A stretch of 64,000 nt of DNA from Ceratodon purpureus (taxonomy: Eukaryota > Streptophyta > Bryopsida > Pseudoditrichales > Ditrichaceae), in NCBI GenBank assembly GCA_014871385.1, contig CM026426.1, forward strand, positions 69,308,674 to 69,372,673, in the 5' to 3' direction. Below are positions 46,801 to 59,499 of this stretch, piece by piece (positions within the stretch are counted from its first letter, which is position 1; every line of letters begins with the position of its first letter). Position numbers and translations under genes: made by a program. Under the pieces are notes generated by a model. That model was not told the origin of the DNA and did not search any database. It saw only the letters and a list, made by a program, of their open reading frames with translations.

Positions 46801-47782
46801 CTAGGACATGGTCATCGGATCCTAGGTATTTTCACAAAGAGACATGTTTTCTTTGAGCCCTCGCTAGCACTATTCAAGGTCCAAAATACGCTTGTATCAA
46901 CAACATCTGCCTTCAATGTAAATTTCACCTCATCTATCTCCTTGAAGAAGTCCTCGTCACAACCTTCTGGGCATTTATCTTGGCAAACTCCAAATTTGAA
47001 GAGGAAGGGATCGGATGTTGTCATCCTCCAAAGGGAAGCGGTTACAATTGAGGCGAGTATTGTCAGGTGAATAACCAAGAGGAAAATGAAGAGGATTGAG
47101 GTGATCACCTTAATCTAAATGACTTGAAGCCCTTACCTCTAACAAACCGTTTGGATTGTTATCCAACTTTACAAAATCTACAACCAAAATTTAACACAAA
47201 CAAATACCATTTCTTATCATTACATTCCTGAAGATTTACTTGTGTAGACACGAGGCTGAAAGACTTAGCAAAATAACACTGGGTTTCTAAATAGAAATTA
47301 TAATACTACACTAGATTGTTATGGGATTTAGATTCACCACAAACAAGTTTGTATAAATCTTTGATTACCCAAAATCTATCAATAGCGAGTGAATCATATG
47401 TACTTACTAACATCTCATATCGAACAAACTTGACCATTTTGAAACTAACAATCTATGAACACTTAAGGGATTTTTGTTACTAGGTTTAAATAAACAATGA
47501 TGTTTTGGCATATAAGATTAAGGTAACCATCTTAATTTAAAATGAGGGGGGCTGTAAGGAACATTGCAAGGACGGGACAGTGAGGGATTTCCTTTTCTCT
47601 AGACTAGAATACCACGATGACCACAGGTCTTTGTTGAATAGGCCATATTTGATATGAGATTAAGGTAGTCACCTAAATCTAGATGAACGATTGAATTAAG
47701 GCAACGACCTTCATACCACTGAAGCAAATTAAGGCGACCACCCTAATATGAGAACAAAGTATTTAAGCAACCATCCTAATAT
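43495..47782. repeat. Palindrome family AATTAAGGTGGTCACCTTAA, first cluster
   Basis: Near-palindromic copies are at 43495-43516, 45259-45280, 45362-45383, 45502-45524, 47094-47117, 47515-47540, 47657-47680, 47694-47715, 47727-47749 and 47760-47782. The outer TTAAGG/CCTTAA is the best kept part, and the inner 4-6 bases vary. Each copy is its own inverted repeat. Confidence 0.8.
43898..47108 (-). pseudogene. Broken multi-exon gene; possible ParB/Srx-like part
   Basis: Minus-strand coding-like stretches can be followed from about 47108 down: DPFLFKFGVCQDKCPEGCDE, then DDHVLVSGYPVVSCNATHPY (about 46800), then FVDRIVDAEECVRRFANFEA through NEIKGHHFQAINGHHIAEAA to KHNQIHPFNP (46320-45830). The last part has the look of a ParB/sulfiredoxin-type fold (IVDVDISKVDL... 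then AINGHH...AA), which is a weak call. Stops and shifts interrupt it (e.g. TGA near 45790). Weaker pieces continue to 44459. At least seven copies of a ~20-bp palindrome lie within or just past it, mostly where introns would be. Confidence 0.4.
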
Positions 47783-50700
47783 CCAAGAATTTTTTTGCCA
47801 GTATCTTCTTGACATTGAACTAGTAGCACCCATCATTGCCTAAGGAAGAATGTATAGTACTACGTAATCCAAGTACAACCTATAATCACGACACTGCCTT
47901 GAGCAAAATCGGAATGACCTAGTTATTGTATATCTACAATTTTGGATATTGAAACCATATACTTTTAGACAATAAGGTAACAACATAATGTGGACCACCC
48001 GAAAGATGAATCAGTGGTTTTAATGCTACATTAAACAATATCATACTAGACGTTTATGATAGCTATAGAATTTAGTACCCAGCAATGTCAATCTCTGATT
48101 GTAGACCTCTACTTCTGTATTGGATAAAGAATGAGAGAAAACTATGCAAAAATAATATTACTCTGACATATAATCTCGTTGTGTAATTGTTACTGTTTAC
48201 ACAAGAAACATAATATATCGGAAACAACCCTTAAAAGGAAAACCTTGTTACTAGAATAGTAGAGATTCAGTAGAGTAGCGTATTATTTCAAACAAAATTT
48301 AGCATTTTTTGATTCAACAACTTTTCATTCACAATTGACTGGAATATGAGAAATGAAGGACAAATTTTATAAGCGAGAGAATACAAGATTTTAGGAATAT
48401 CAGTTGAAAGTAGGAAGCACTATCAACGGACTAAGGCACGGGATGGTAAGGTTCTAGTAAAGGGAAGCCCAACAACCAAAATAATAGTATATTCTTGGAA
48501 ATATCGGAATACATCGGTTGGAAAAAAAGGGAGACAGGAAAAACACACAATGTGGAAAGCACAAACTCAGTACATATTTGAAGCTGATGTTAGTTCTAAA
48601 AAGTTGAGAAATTGGAGTACGAGTTAAAGAACAAACCTTGTAGAAAAAAAACCGATTTTGTCCTTGCAATAGTTGCTGCGGCGCTACAAATGCTCCAGTT
48701 CCCGCACAGCTTTCTCGCAATTCCACAAACCGAGGTTGAGATTTTGCAAATTTTGTCGACCTCACAAACTCTGAAGTAGGAAAACAACAAATGCAACGTT
48801 GGGATTTGAAGTTCGGTTGTGAATACTCTTGACGTGGAAGGGAGAGAACAGCAACCCCGCAAAGGTTAAAGGACATTCATACAAACAACAACCAAGCAAT
48901 GTAGAAACACCATGCCTCTGAGACGATTTGGAGACGACATATACTAACTCGTGCAACACATAGGCGCTCCTCATCAGTGAGAGAAAGGATGTAGACTGAA
49001 GTTGCAGGTGCGAGGAGAGGAGGTGGTCGATGCGGGAAGAGAAGGTGCTTGTCTCGAAGGGAGGATTTCTAGGAACGGCAAGGTCATTCAAAAAGAACCA
49101 TATGGAACCCATGAACAACGCAAAAAGACGATCTAGGTAGCACTAAAATGCTATGAAAGCATGGGAACGTTGAATCACTTGATTTCATTGTGAGTTTGTC
49201 TATAAAGTGGTACCATTAGCGGCTACTCGATGGGTATGCAGATCATATTATTTTTTGGAAGTGAAGTCGTCCCTCTAATAATACTCATGATGCTGAAATT
49301 AATAATGAATCCAAAAATACTAATAACGTAATGAAAACAAAAGTGGGGGCTAATCAAATCACAATCAAAAGTCTTTCAATATATTGTTTAGCCAATGTTC
49401 TAATTAACATTTACAAAATTAAATAACAATCCGTTCATTTGTTTAAAATAATAAGTAATGATTTTTTATTTTTTTAAATTAAAAGAATACAACATAATCT
49501 AAATGAAGTGATTTAATCTGATTTAGGGGTTGTATTGTCTTGAGTGCGATCAATCACACTATCATCTGCTTTATTATATGCATCATGATACACTGTGCAG
49601 AATTCATTTCTCCTTGCATATTTAATATGGTTGATATAAATAATAAAAGTTATTAATTTACAAAGGCTACAATATTTTCTAATTTAAAAACGTTATAATG
49701 TACGGATACAAAAACAACATTCAATGCCAAATGAAGATTGAGATGCACCAGATCTTAAGGTTCTTGAGTAATATTTAATTACGTATCTTGATTTTTGAAC
49801 AAAACTAACATGTAATGCTAAAATTTTAATACATATTGGTAAAATGCATAAATTACAGTGTTCTATAGTACTGGATAAGCTATCTTAACTATTAATAACT
49901 TTTAATCCTCGGATGCCCAAGAATATGACGCCAAAAAATATACTTAAACTCTGGATGCTCTATTTGGCTAAAATAACAAATGTGAAATATGAATTTTTCA
50001 TTTTGCTTGACTAAATACACATTTTATCCACAAAATTTTATTTTGACAAAATCAATAAATTCTCAAATTCTTAATATGTCCTCAAAAATGTATTCGTCAA
50101 GATACATTTCATTATTTTACCTCATTGCAAATAATATCATCCGGATAGTCAATATCATCTCTCAGTTGGTTAAAATGATGTAAAAAAAATTACACTACAC
50201 AATATTGATATTTTTGTTTGTAAGGAGGCACTACAATTAATGATATCATTGTTTACGGATTGGTTAATGATATGAGGTAGATTTCTCAAGATGTTACAAC
50301 ATAAAAAATAATGATCAAAAGAGGTCATTTGAATGATAGCTATGGAACTTGAGGAATAAAATTCACTTATTCTTGGATGCTTAGGCATTTAGAGGCAAAT
50401 GTATCTACATAAATCATTATATTATCTCAATTGTCGTATTCCAAAAATCCATCCTATAAATTCATTTGTTATATTTAACATAACCAAAGCTTGATAGAAT
50501 TATGGAGAGAATTATACATAAACAATATATATAATATAAATATATATAGAGAGACATATAGATATATAATTTTAGTAAATAGAATTTGGTAACTACATTA
50601 TGCATAGTATTTTAATTAGGATGTATAAGATTCTTTTTTTGAAGCCTAAAGATAAGTTTGAATTGCATAAGATTCTAAAAAAATTAAAATTAGAAAGGAT

Positions 50701-53700
50701 TGTAAGTAAAAGTGCTTACATCTAACATAAGACAAACAACCAATGACATGGGAAGTGGAACAGACAATACTATTTTTAAAATTAAGAATGTTAATGAAGA
50801 CCTTGATATCACATACAGAGTGAAACGCATGGAATTCACAAAATAGTATTATAAAATATATGAACCTAAAATTGTGAAAAATAGATGTTGTTATAGTGCA
50901 AAAGTACAAATTAGTAATAAGGATTATTTTACATTCCCGATTTTCATTTTAAGAATTTTTTAATTTATTTATCCCAACTAGATATAAGTAGAGGTGTTGT
51001 TAGTTTCTTTTTGTTGAGGTATAGTTTATTGTTGTTGTATTTATGTAGAAATTTGATTCAACCATTTTAAGCATCTATCAAAATAATTAAATATAGTAAT
51101 TATACAATATATTTCTGTTTAATTTTCTATCATTTAAGTCTCTGTGATAGATGTGTAATTAATTTCTTGAACTTGTATTAACCAAGTCTCACTTTCAATA
51201 GTATTCTTTCTATTGTTAAATAAATAGCAATAAAGACTGCATATGATGAATGTAGAATAGATTGTTTTTAATTAAGAAATGACAAGCAATGTAGTCATAG
51301 CAGTCGGATCCGTGTTGTTGGGCACATATTTTGCAGCTCTATTTGTCTCTTTGATGGGGTTCTAGTGCCAAACGATATATATTCTGAGAAATAGAGCTGC
51401 ATTGTATAATAGATGTTTTTTCTTTTACTGCCTTGTTTGTTCAGTATTATTGGTGATGTAATTAATGTTTGAAGCATTTTTGGGCTTCATAAAAAATCAT
51501 AGTACGATATCGTATTCTATTGTTGCAATACATTTTGGCTGTCTATAAAATTATAAATTATGCACGCATATAGTATACAGAACCAATGGCAATCGGGATT
51601 TTAAAGAGTGTAAGCTACATTTTTGTAATAATTGTGTTGTTAAATGTTAGTTCTCTGCAATTTACAAAATTATCAGTGAACTAACATAGGATTTTTAAAG
51701 TGCTTTATTTTATTATATTTTTCAACTTTTTCTATGGATTTTAAAACTTTTTCTATGTGAAGCAACTATTACAGTTGTACAAATGGTATACAAAATTATA
51801 TTCATCTGCAAATTCAAACAAACACAATTCTAAATAGTATGTTATAACTTATATCTATTACTATTTGTAATAAATATGTACATATATACATGTATGTGTT
51901 ATATGTATGTAGCTATATACATACTAAAATAAATATCTTTAAGCAATTTTATCTCTTAAACACACATACTTCAATTATGTATATTGAAGTATTACAGAGT
52001 TGTATTCATAATAGATTTAGCGGATATGATCAAAATCAAATATCAAATTTATATAATTTATATAATATTGTATAACGTATAGTAATATATTTATGACAAG
52101 AGGTTTTATTACTAGTTTTATGATGGTACAATTCTTATGTTTTTATATTGTTGGTTTTTGAGTCCACATCACTAAACGTTTCATATAGTATGTATTCAAC
52201 GTGCGTAGTCGTTGCTGCAATGAAATATGTGTGCTTAGTTTGTGAATTTAATCAATGAAAAAAGAATAGTTTAGATTATTTAGGAGTTGAGTATATCTTT
52301 TAATTATTTATGGACTTCAATTACAATTACTATTGGCCTCTTGATTGTTGAACTCATAATTTAGCTAGAGATATTGAAATGATGTTTTAATGTTCACTTA
52401 TTGACTCTACAAGACCATAACGTCTTATTATGTTGCACACATTATTTGGAATTATATTTCTAAATTAATATGATAAAGCAATTATTTGACTCATTAGTAT
52501 TATTGTCTCAAAAAAGTACGACACGTGGTAAAATATTAAACACATTATATTTCTATATAAATAATAGTCAATATTTGTATATTGGCCTTGTTGTATGAGT
52601 TTGTTGAAGTAGAAAATGAAATTTTGAGAACCGAGCACAAACATATATACCTATTAAGAAAGTAGCCATTTGATTTGTGAGTGCATGTTGTATGCTTAAA
52701 CAAATATTATAATGGGGTTATTATTATAAGCCTTTTTACATATATTCCTATTGTTAAGTATTGTACGTCATTCATTTAAAAACATAATTGTAGATTAAAA
52801 GACTTAATTTTTTTACGCATCAATGATTATGTATCATCATCTAAAAATATATTTTCTTTCATTTGCTTTATTAAGTAGTATTCAAAAATTAAACCGATTC
52901 TATAGCATGTAATCTAATAGAAAAATAGTCCTTGACAAAGCTTTAATATACAAGATATTAGGTAGCAAGGTCCCAATAGAGAATTTAAAGGGTAATGGAG
53001 CCTTTGAATAAAGAGAGTGCAATCTATGTTGTAGGACTACTAATTTCTCTCTAAGTGCTAATGATATTTGTCAAATTTATTAGAGAGGGAAAAGTAATCA
53101 TGATTGTCTTCAATGTACCTACTCCAGGTAATACTATAGGGAAGAAATATATTTTTGAACCTACAATCTAGTCTATAGAAATAAATCCATATATTGTAAG
53201 TTATGCTCTAATTTTTTTACAACAAATGCAAAATTTTCATTGCTATGAGTATCCTGCAAGGATGCTGCCATGTCAATTGGATGAAAAAAAACTTGATTTT
53301 AATGAATGACTCTCCTTGACTTTTCATCAGAGGTTAAAATTAGACTAGACATCTTGGTACTCTCTACTTCAATTGTAGCATGTACACCTAGACATGACTA
53401 AGACAACCTTGGAATATCGAGGTGACAACCGGCACAATAACAAGTACCGCCACTCATCATTTGAGCTTCTTCATTCTTCTACTGTAACACCTAATGTGCG
53501 TGGGTTTATAATCAGAATTCATTACGAGTGCATTGGTGTCTTTTTCTTCATTCCCTTTAAGCTTTTGTGTAGAATCTCCCTCTTCTTATACATAATGCCA
53601 ATCTCAGATGACCCCACCTCACATCGGAATTCCGTTGTTGAACTGCTGGAATAGATGGTTACAATGCATACAATGCATGAACGCCGAGGGTTTCAGTATC

Positions 53701-56460
53701 TACCACAGCATGACGACATCGTTCTGGCTTTGCTTGATAGAAGTACAACACTGCAATGGAGTCCGCAATGTCAGTTTCAATTCAACACCGTCAATAATGT
53801 TTTGAACATATCCTTCGCTCCGGGCAGTGGGAGGATGCTTTCCAACCTCGTCGCCATGGGTCGATGTGTCACCGCCGGAGCGATGGACTCTTGAGTACCG
53901 CGCCTAGAAAGCACACGCTTCTACACCTAAGCCCGCTCCATCAATTGCAGCGTTCAAGGGTCTGTAGTAGTTCTATTTTGCGACAACGTGGTGGCTCGGA
54001 TCCCTCGCTGCGTCGTTTTAATTCGCTACAAATGCACGGACTGCTGTGCCTCTTTAAGCCGAGGCGACTTCATCAAGACTAAGGCAAGTTACGATGGGTG
54101 GTATCAATGCTTTAACGCCCATCTTCAACGGCTCATCAAGTCAATAGGACAAAATTCCATTCAATGATGGTTCAGATAGGGACATCAATGGGGTGATCAC
54201 GATTGTTTAGTATCAGAGTTCCAGAGGATCCGATGGACGTCGTAGAGAGGGTTTAAGCATCACAATAGTGGGCCAACCATCCAAACGAATAGGGAACTCA
54301 TGCAATGAGGACCTTGTTTTCCATGAGCGATGGTGCATGCAACCGTATTAACAGTTTGCGCTTAATCTTGTTCCAATGGACCGATACTCTCATAGTCATA
54401 AGTTATGATTTAGTTAGTTGATTGAAGAATATCGAGACATGGAATGTTGTTTCTTTTTTGATTGTCCAATATATTTGATTCTTGTAGAAGAGGTGCGTTA
54501 TTGCTTTCAATACCATGTAAGAGGACAACTTAACGCAACAGTAGTTGTTGAAGTTTTTCTGGTCTTTCCCACTGGTTGTAGTATTTTGATACAATGCATG
54601 TGAGCTATATATTGGTAACTATTCCTTCCTTTTTTATGCTCTTCCATGTCAATGCTATTCCTCACCTGTCTTTATGTGTCCTTGTTGTTTTGTCTCCTAC
54701 AAATAGAAAGATTACGGTTTGCTTTCTAGAAAGCAAACCCCCGATTCTTACATTGTTATTCTTTATGCACTCTAACGGCGACTATGTTTATTGAGTGAAT
54801 ACGTAGGATAAGAATGGAATCAAGTGCTCCATTTTTGGTACAAGACGTTCACATTCTATACTATACAAATTTTGATGCATGTTTTATAGTGTAATAGCTC
54901 TCATTCAAGGGAAGTGGATCATGGTGTCCTTTTGTGAGCTATAAATTTCTTAGAATCCGAGATCAAACAACTTGACCTTTTCTTAGGTCGTAATTTAATT
55001 CTTACAAAATGTTTCCCTCTAATTTCATGGTCACAATTCACATCAATTCCATGTCATTACAGGTGTATATAAATTATTTCTCCCAAAATGTACTGTGCTC
55101 ATTTCTTTTTCCATGCAGTTGAAGCATTCTTGCTTCAAAGTCCATTGAAGCCTTGTACACCATCACCATCAACGTCTATACGCACAGTCGTGCGGAGCTT
55201 CAACTTTGTAAGTTCATTCTATTGCTTTTCATTTGTGCTGCCTTGAGTTGTATGCTATAATTTTAGCATTCCAAAGTTGCTAAGGATTGTGGAGTTTAAG
55301 AGAGGCTTCTGAGTTTGAAGTTCTTTGATTTTGTTTCTGTGGAACCTTAGAGAGTCACAATTCTTAGGAATTTGGAGTAGTTTGCGTTTTTTTGGACACT
55401 GTTAGTTGGTGTGTAACTTGTACATCATCAAATAGATGTGATGGAAACTTCAAATTTGAAAGTATCAGATGACATGCGTAAAATTTCATGTATCCACTCC
55501 AGTGCTTAGTTTCAAAAAGTTGTATATTGTCTCTATTGGCAAATTGGGCGTTGTACCTGCAAGATCTATTGCTTCTAACGTCCTACTCGTGTTGTAATAC
55601 TTGATGTGTAAGTTATGCATTCAGCCTTTTTCATGAAATAGAATCTCATGTTTGTAATCAAGTGTTTGTTTTGTATCATCATATTAACTACACATTGTGT
55701 ACTTTTATGGACGACACATTAATTGGTTAGCAATAGATTATCCTGATGTAAAGTGTTTGGTAACTGAGTTGTTTTTTGGTAGGAGGAGTGCTTCTCTTTT
55801 TTATTTGAGTGACAAAATTACATTTCTATAGACTACGTTAATTGAGGGGGTCGCCTTAATATACACTTTAGTACACTAAGAATACTGGTGCTATATGTCC
55901 GAAATGGAGTTACTTTCCTGGTTTTGTAAAACATAGATTGCAGGTTGTGACCTTGCATGTTCTTAGCATGCATGGTGCATGCAACAGAGATTTTAAAATT
56001 TAGGGGACCATCTTAACTATTATAATAAGTTCATGCTAGTACATGCCATTTTTGGTTTTAGTTAGAATGTGTAGTTCTCTAAATACGATGATTGATACTG
56101 TAAAATTTCAGAAATTCAAATAGATATCGTCAATAAAGAGCAATGACCTCAACTGCAAGACCCTTGAGTGGTCCTCCTTAATTTAAGGTATTGTAAGGCT
56201 TCTCTACCAACCTCTTTACTCTTTGCCATAGTTGAATTTCCAATCGGATTCTTAGGGCTAATAGTGAGCATCTGATGACGATTAATTAATCTGCACTAAT
56301 ATCTTCAAATAGACCCTGCACTCACTGGCAAGACTTGAGGAGAGCCTGTTGCCCTATTCACCTTCGCTCTGGTACAAGAAACTCCATTTCATCACTCATG
56401 GCTACATTTTATTTATTGATGCTTTTCAGGAATGGGTAGGGGGTCCTAGATACGATAGTA
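47783..56460. other. Long AT-rich region without a supported gene
   Basis: Short frames only, in all six frames. From about 49.3 to 53.3 kb the sequence is extremely AT-rich, with TATA and poly-A/T runs (e.g. near 50520-50560). Slightly richer sequence at 53.4-54.1 kb has overlapping frames on the plus strand (e.g. 53655-53894) that I cannot assign. Confidence 0.5.
55837..56184. repeat. Palindrome family, second cluster
   Basis: Copies at 55837-55863, 55999-56018 and 56161-56184 match the AATTAAGG...CCTTAATT pattern of the 43-48 kb cluster. They lie just upstream of the broken integrase-associated gene. Confidence 0.6.
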
Positions 56461-56469
56461 TTGTGATCC

Positions 56470-58119
56470 TTCTACATCTTGCAGGATAATGATTCGGCAA
56501 GAGAGTTCACCGCGCTTGATTTTGACAACAACCCGGAGTCGTGCAATGAAATTCCAGAGCCCTTACGAGCAAGACTTCCTTGATCAGAGTGGCTGAATCT
56601 AGAAGTCTCACTTTTCAATGTTGAAGGCGATGTTGTAGGTGCTGAAATAATTTGAAACTGTCAATCTGTTGATTGCGTTGACAGTAGTCAACTCGGTTCT
56701 AAAGATGTTGGTGGCCTGATACTTGAATGTATCTTGCCAAATTACGTTCCAATGGACTGGAAGTTCTTTGATCGCTGTTGGCCTTCTATATGGGTCAAGT
56801 ATCAAGGAACCTTGTTGTTTGATCGAGGGAGAGTATTTGAGGAAGACAGGTTGGCACGCACGAATGGTCAACTGGATGGACCACTGCGGCAATACTACAC
56901 TTTACGTATACGCAGAAGGCAACAGTCTAAGAAACTTCACTGCATGAAAAGCAATCAAGCTATTTGGGAGGTTGCCTCAAAAATGTGTTGCATGAGAAGG
57001 TGTACCCGGAAGATTAAACCCCAAGCTGTTCAAAGTTTGAGATTTGAGATGTGGTCATCTGATTACAAACGGAGATCTCACATCAAGCTAGACATTCACA
57101 ATCACGTCTGCCGCGGTAGTGACCAAAAGTATGCGACATTGGAAATTGAAGAAGTCTGCCTTAGAGGCTGGATGATGATTATGTCTAAGTTTACAACAAA
57201 GTTCTATAGGCAACGATCTAACGTAGGTTGTTAGCCCGAGTATGACATGGAGATGCTGGTAGGGGAGGAATTTGTCTAAGGGGCTGTAAGTGCCGAGGGG
57301 AGGCTGATGGTCGTAGGTATTGGTCAGGGAGGTCACGGTTGTGGGTAGGGGTTTGTCTTAGTGAGCGGACTTAGAACGTTGGGAGAGGAAAGCTGCCCAA
57401 GGTGATTTCAAGGAGGTGGAATCGAGCAGACACTCAACTGTGAGGAGGTAGGTTAAGACCTCCAACGTGGTGTTGGAGTATTCCTAGCTAACCAAGGAAA
57501 CCGTGAAAAGCCGTGGGTGCATAACTGTAACTCAAAATGAGAGTGACAGCGTAAGTAGAAGCATACAAAGGTTTAGGATTTAGAGCAACCAAAGAGAGAA
57601 GAAGAGAGGGGCCGAGACAAGAGTGTAGCGAGTAAGCTTAGCAAGTATTAGTCTTGGATTAAAACAGTGCCAAGGTCCCTAAGAGCACCAGGTACTTGGG
57701 TATTCAAAAGTGGCGGCCAAGCAACCTAGACTATGACTTGACTCAACTATGAAAATGAGGAGTGTAAGTCCCTTTCTAACTACTCTGTTTATACTTGCTA
57801 TTTCCTATTTTCTTGCTACAGCTGCTGGTTTGCACCATCCATTGCGTCCTTGGCTGGCGTGGCGGGGCTAGGTAACACAGCTCTTGGTGTCCGGTCATCA
57901 CACTACGGTAATCGAGGAACAAAGAAGCGGAGGGCAGGAACATGGCAAGCCCTTGCATCATTGGCGTGTATTATTGACACCACAACTGACTTGATGCCCC
58001 ATAGATTTTGTACTCTAGCAACCGATGAAAGGGTAGTGCAGCATGTTTTGCCTGCAGGAACAAAGTGGAAGGACATCCGGAAAAAGCTCAATGAAGTACG
58101 TTTGCTTTTGCAATATTGA
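56470..58119 (+). pseudogene. Broken transposon gene (integrase-associated family)
   Basis: One frame runs from about 56480 to 57234 with two TGA stops (56579 and 56669 region) and otherwise no shift: EFTALDFDNNPESCNEIPEP, then LPNYVPMDWKFFDRCWPSIW, then SNQAIWEVASKMCCMRRCTR, then EEVCLRGWMMIMSKFTTKFY. About 600 bp on (AAC|GTAGGT donor near 57222, TTGCTACAG acceptor near 57821) it resumes: LMPHRFCTLATDERVVQHVL, then PAGTKWKDIRKKLNE. The order VC..W...(x)FY then a PH..C...V...LP.G..W segment fits an uncharacterised transposon protein family that I recall from mosses and charophytes, there usually upstream of an integrase-like core. The core is not visible here. Confidence 0.45.
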
Positions 58120-59499
58120 AGGTTGATACATTGCGTCCATTGTGTTCCTTCATTTCTTCCACCATTATAGGAGTGGTCGTTCAAGGAAGAATGGCATGAG
58201 CATCAGTAGAAGAAAATTCGTACCAATTTGAGAGTATAGTAGAACTAAGTGCGGGACTAATGGTATCTATTAGTTACACTGTACATTGGGATGTTGTATA
58301 ATTTATGAACGTCATGTCCGAGATGAAGTGAATTGTTTCCCTTGTATAGTCTTACAACACGACGTGATGTCAGTATTCCTCTGGAAAACACATAGTTTGC
58401 ACTAAATAATCCCTTAAGTAATCCACTTTGCTTTTGTTCACACAAAGATCTGTAGTTTTCCAACTTTTAGACAATAACCATAATAATGCTCGAGTTTCTT
58501 CCGTCTCCAACTTGGCTGGTTGGCCCAAGCCGGACATCTATCCTCTTCACTAACTTCCAAATTTTTAGACAAGTGGCCGGTTCTCATCCGTCTATGCTTT
58601 TAAGTGGTTGGATTCTCCATTGTCTTGTAACTTAAAGTGGCCAGACGACCCAATGCTTCTATACTATCGTCTAGAGAAGATAAGTGCTCCTTCCGTATGT
58701 CTACTGGTCCGCTCTGGATGACTACTCAATACCGATTACAGGGACGGAATTCCCACTACAACGACATTCCATTCCGGCTACTTAGTATCCTATCTATGTC
58801 ATCACCCTTTCGGACTGGTTCGCAGTTTGTAACCCGACTTTTGTCTTATCGTCAGGAAACGATTGGCCCTATCCAGGATTCCGGTGTACACACAACGCCC
58901 CGTGTTCTTAAGACTACCGGCCCCTGCAGCAGTACGACTTCTCCCCCCTCGAGGTTCCTTCCAAAAGTTAGAAACTGTCAATCCTCAGCGCTTGACACCT
59001 TTCCACTCACTCCGGGCGCTCTCTAAATTCACTCACTGTTCCACACTCTTCCGGAAATCTACTAGAGACGACACTACTTGTAACCGGTTATTGCAATGGA
59101 CCTGTTTAGACAACCATTTCACACAGCAAATCCAAAAGTATATTCTCAATTGCATAAATCAAAACGGAGTAGAAAAACAAGGCCCTTGCCTTGAGAAAAG
59201 CTCCGGCTAAAATACTACCTTCCCTCCGAAGACCTAGAAGGCAAAAGGCCATCTAAGATCTTAAATTTCTAGATTTTGGATCCCGTCACTTCGAGACCAC
59301 TGGCCGCCACCTATTTCTAGTTACCGCCGCTAACTTTTTGGATTAGCAGCCGGGTGCAACGGACCCCATCATTAATCGCTGCCATTTTATCTGGTGCCAA
59401 ATCTACTCTTCAAATTCTTCAAGCTGTGGGCTTTGCCGGGTAGAGGTATCCTTCTTCTGGCCTCCTCTCTTCAGTTGCTTCAGTGATGGACCGGCCCAG
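58120..59499. other. No supported gene
   Basis: Mixed composition. Frames such as 58637-59026 (plus) have no recognisable content. The minus strand may be a decayed continuation of the gag-like repeat ORFs to the right. Confidence 0.4.

Noticed and set aside
48454-49118. Three overlapping minus-strand frames near 48.5-49.1 kb
   Set aside because: Overlapping in different frames, Phe/Ser/Cys-rich, with no domain. Likely chance in mixed-composition DNA.
53394-54082. Four overlapping plus-strand frames
   Set aside because: No consistent frame, no splice pattern and no family. Left as unexplained.
56608-56892. 94-aa minus-strand frame
   Set aside because: It mirrors the better-supported plus-strand transposon frame.
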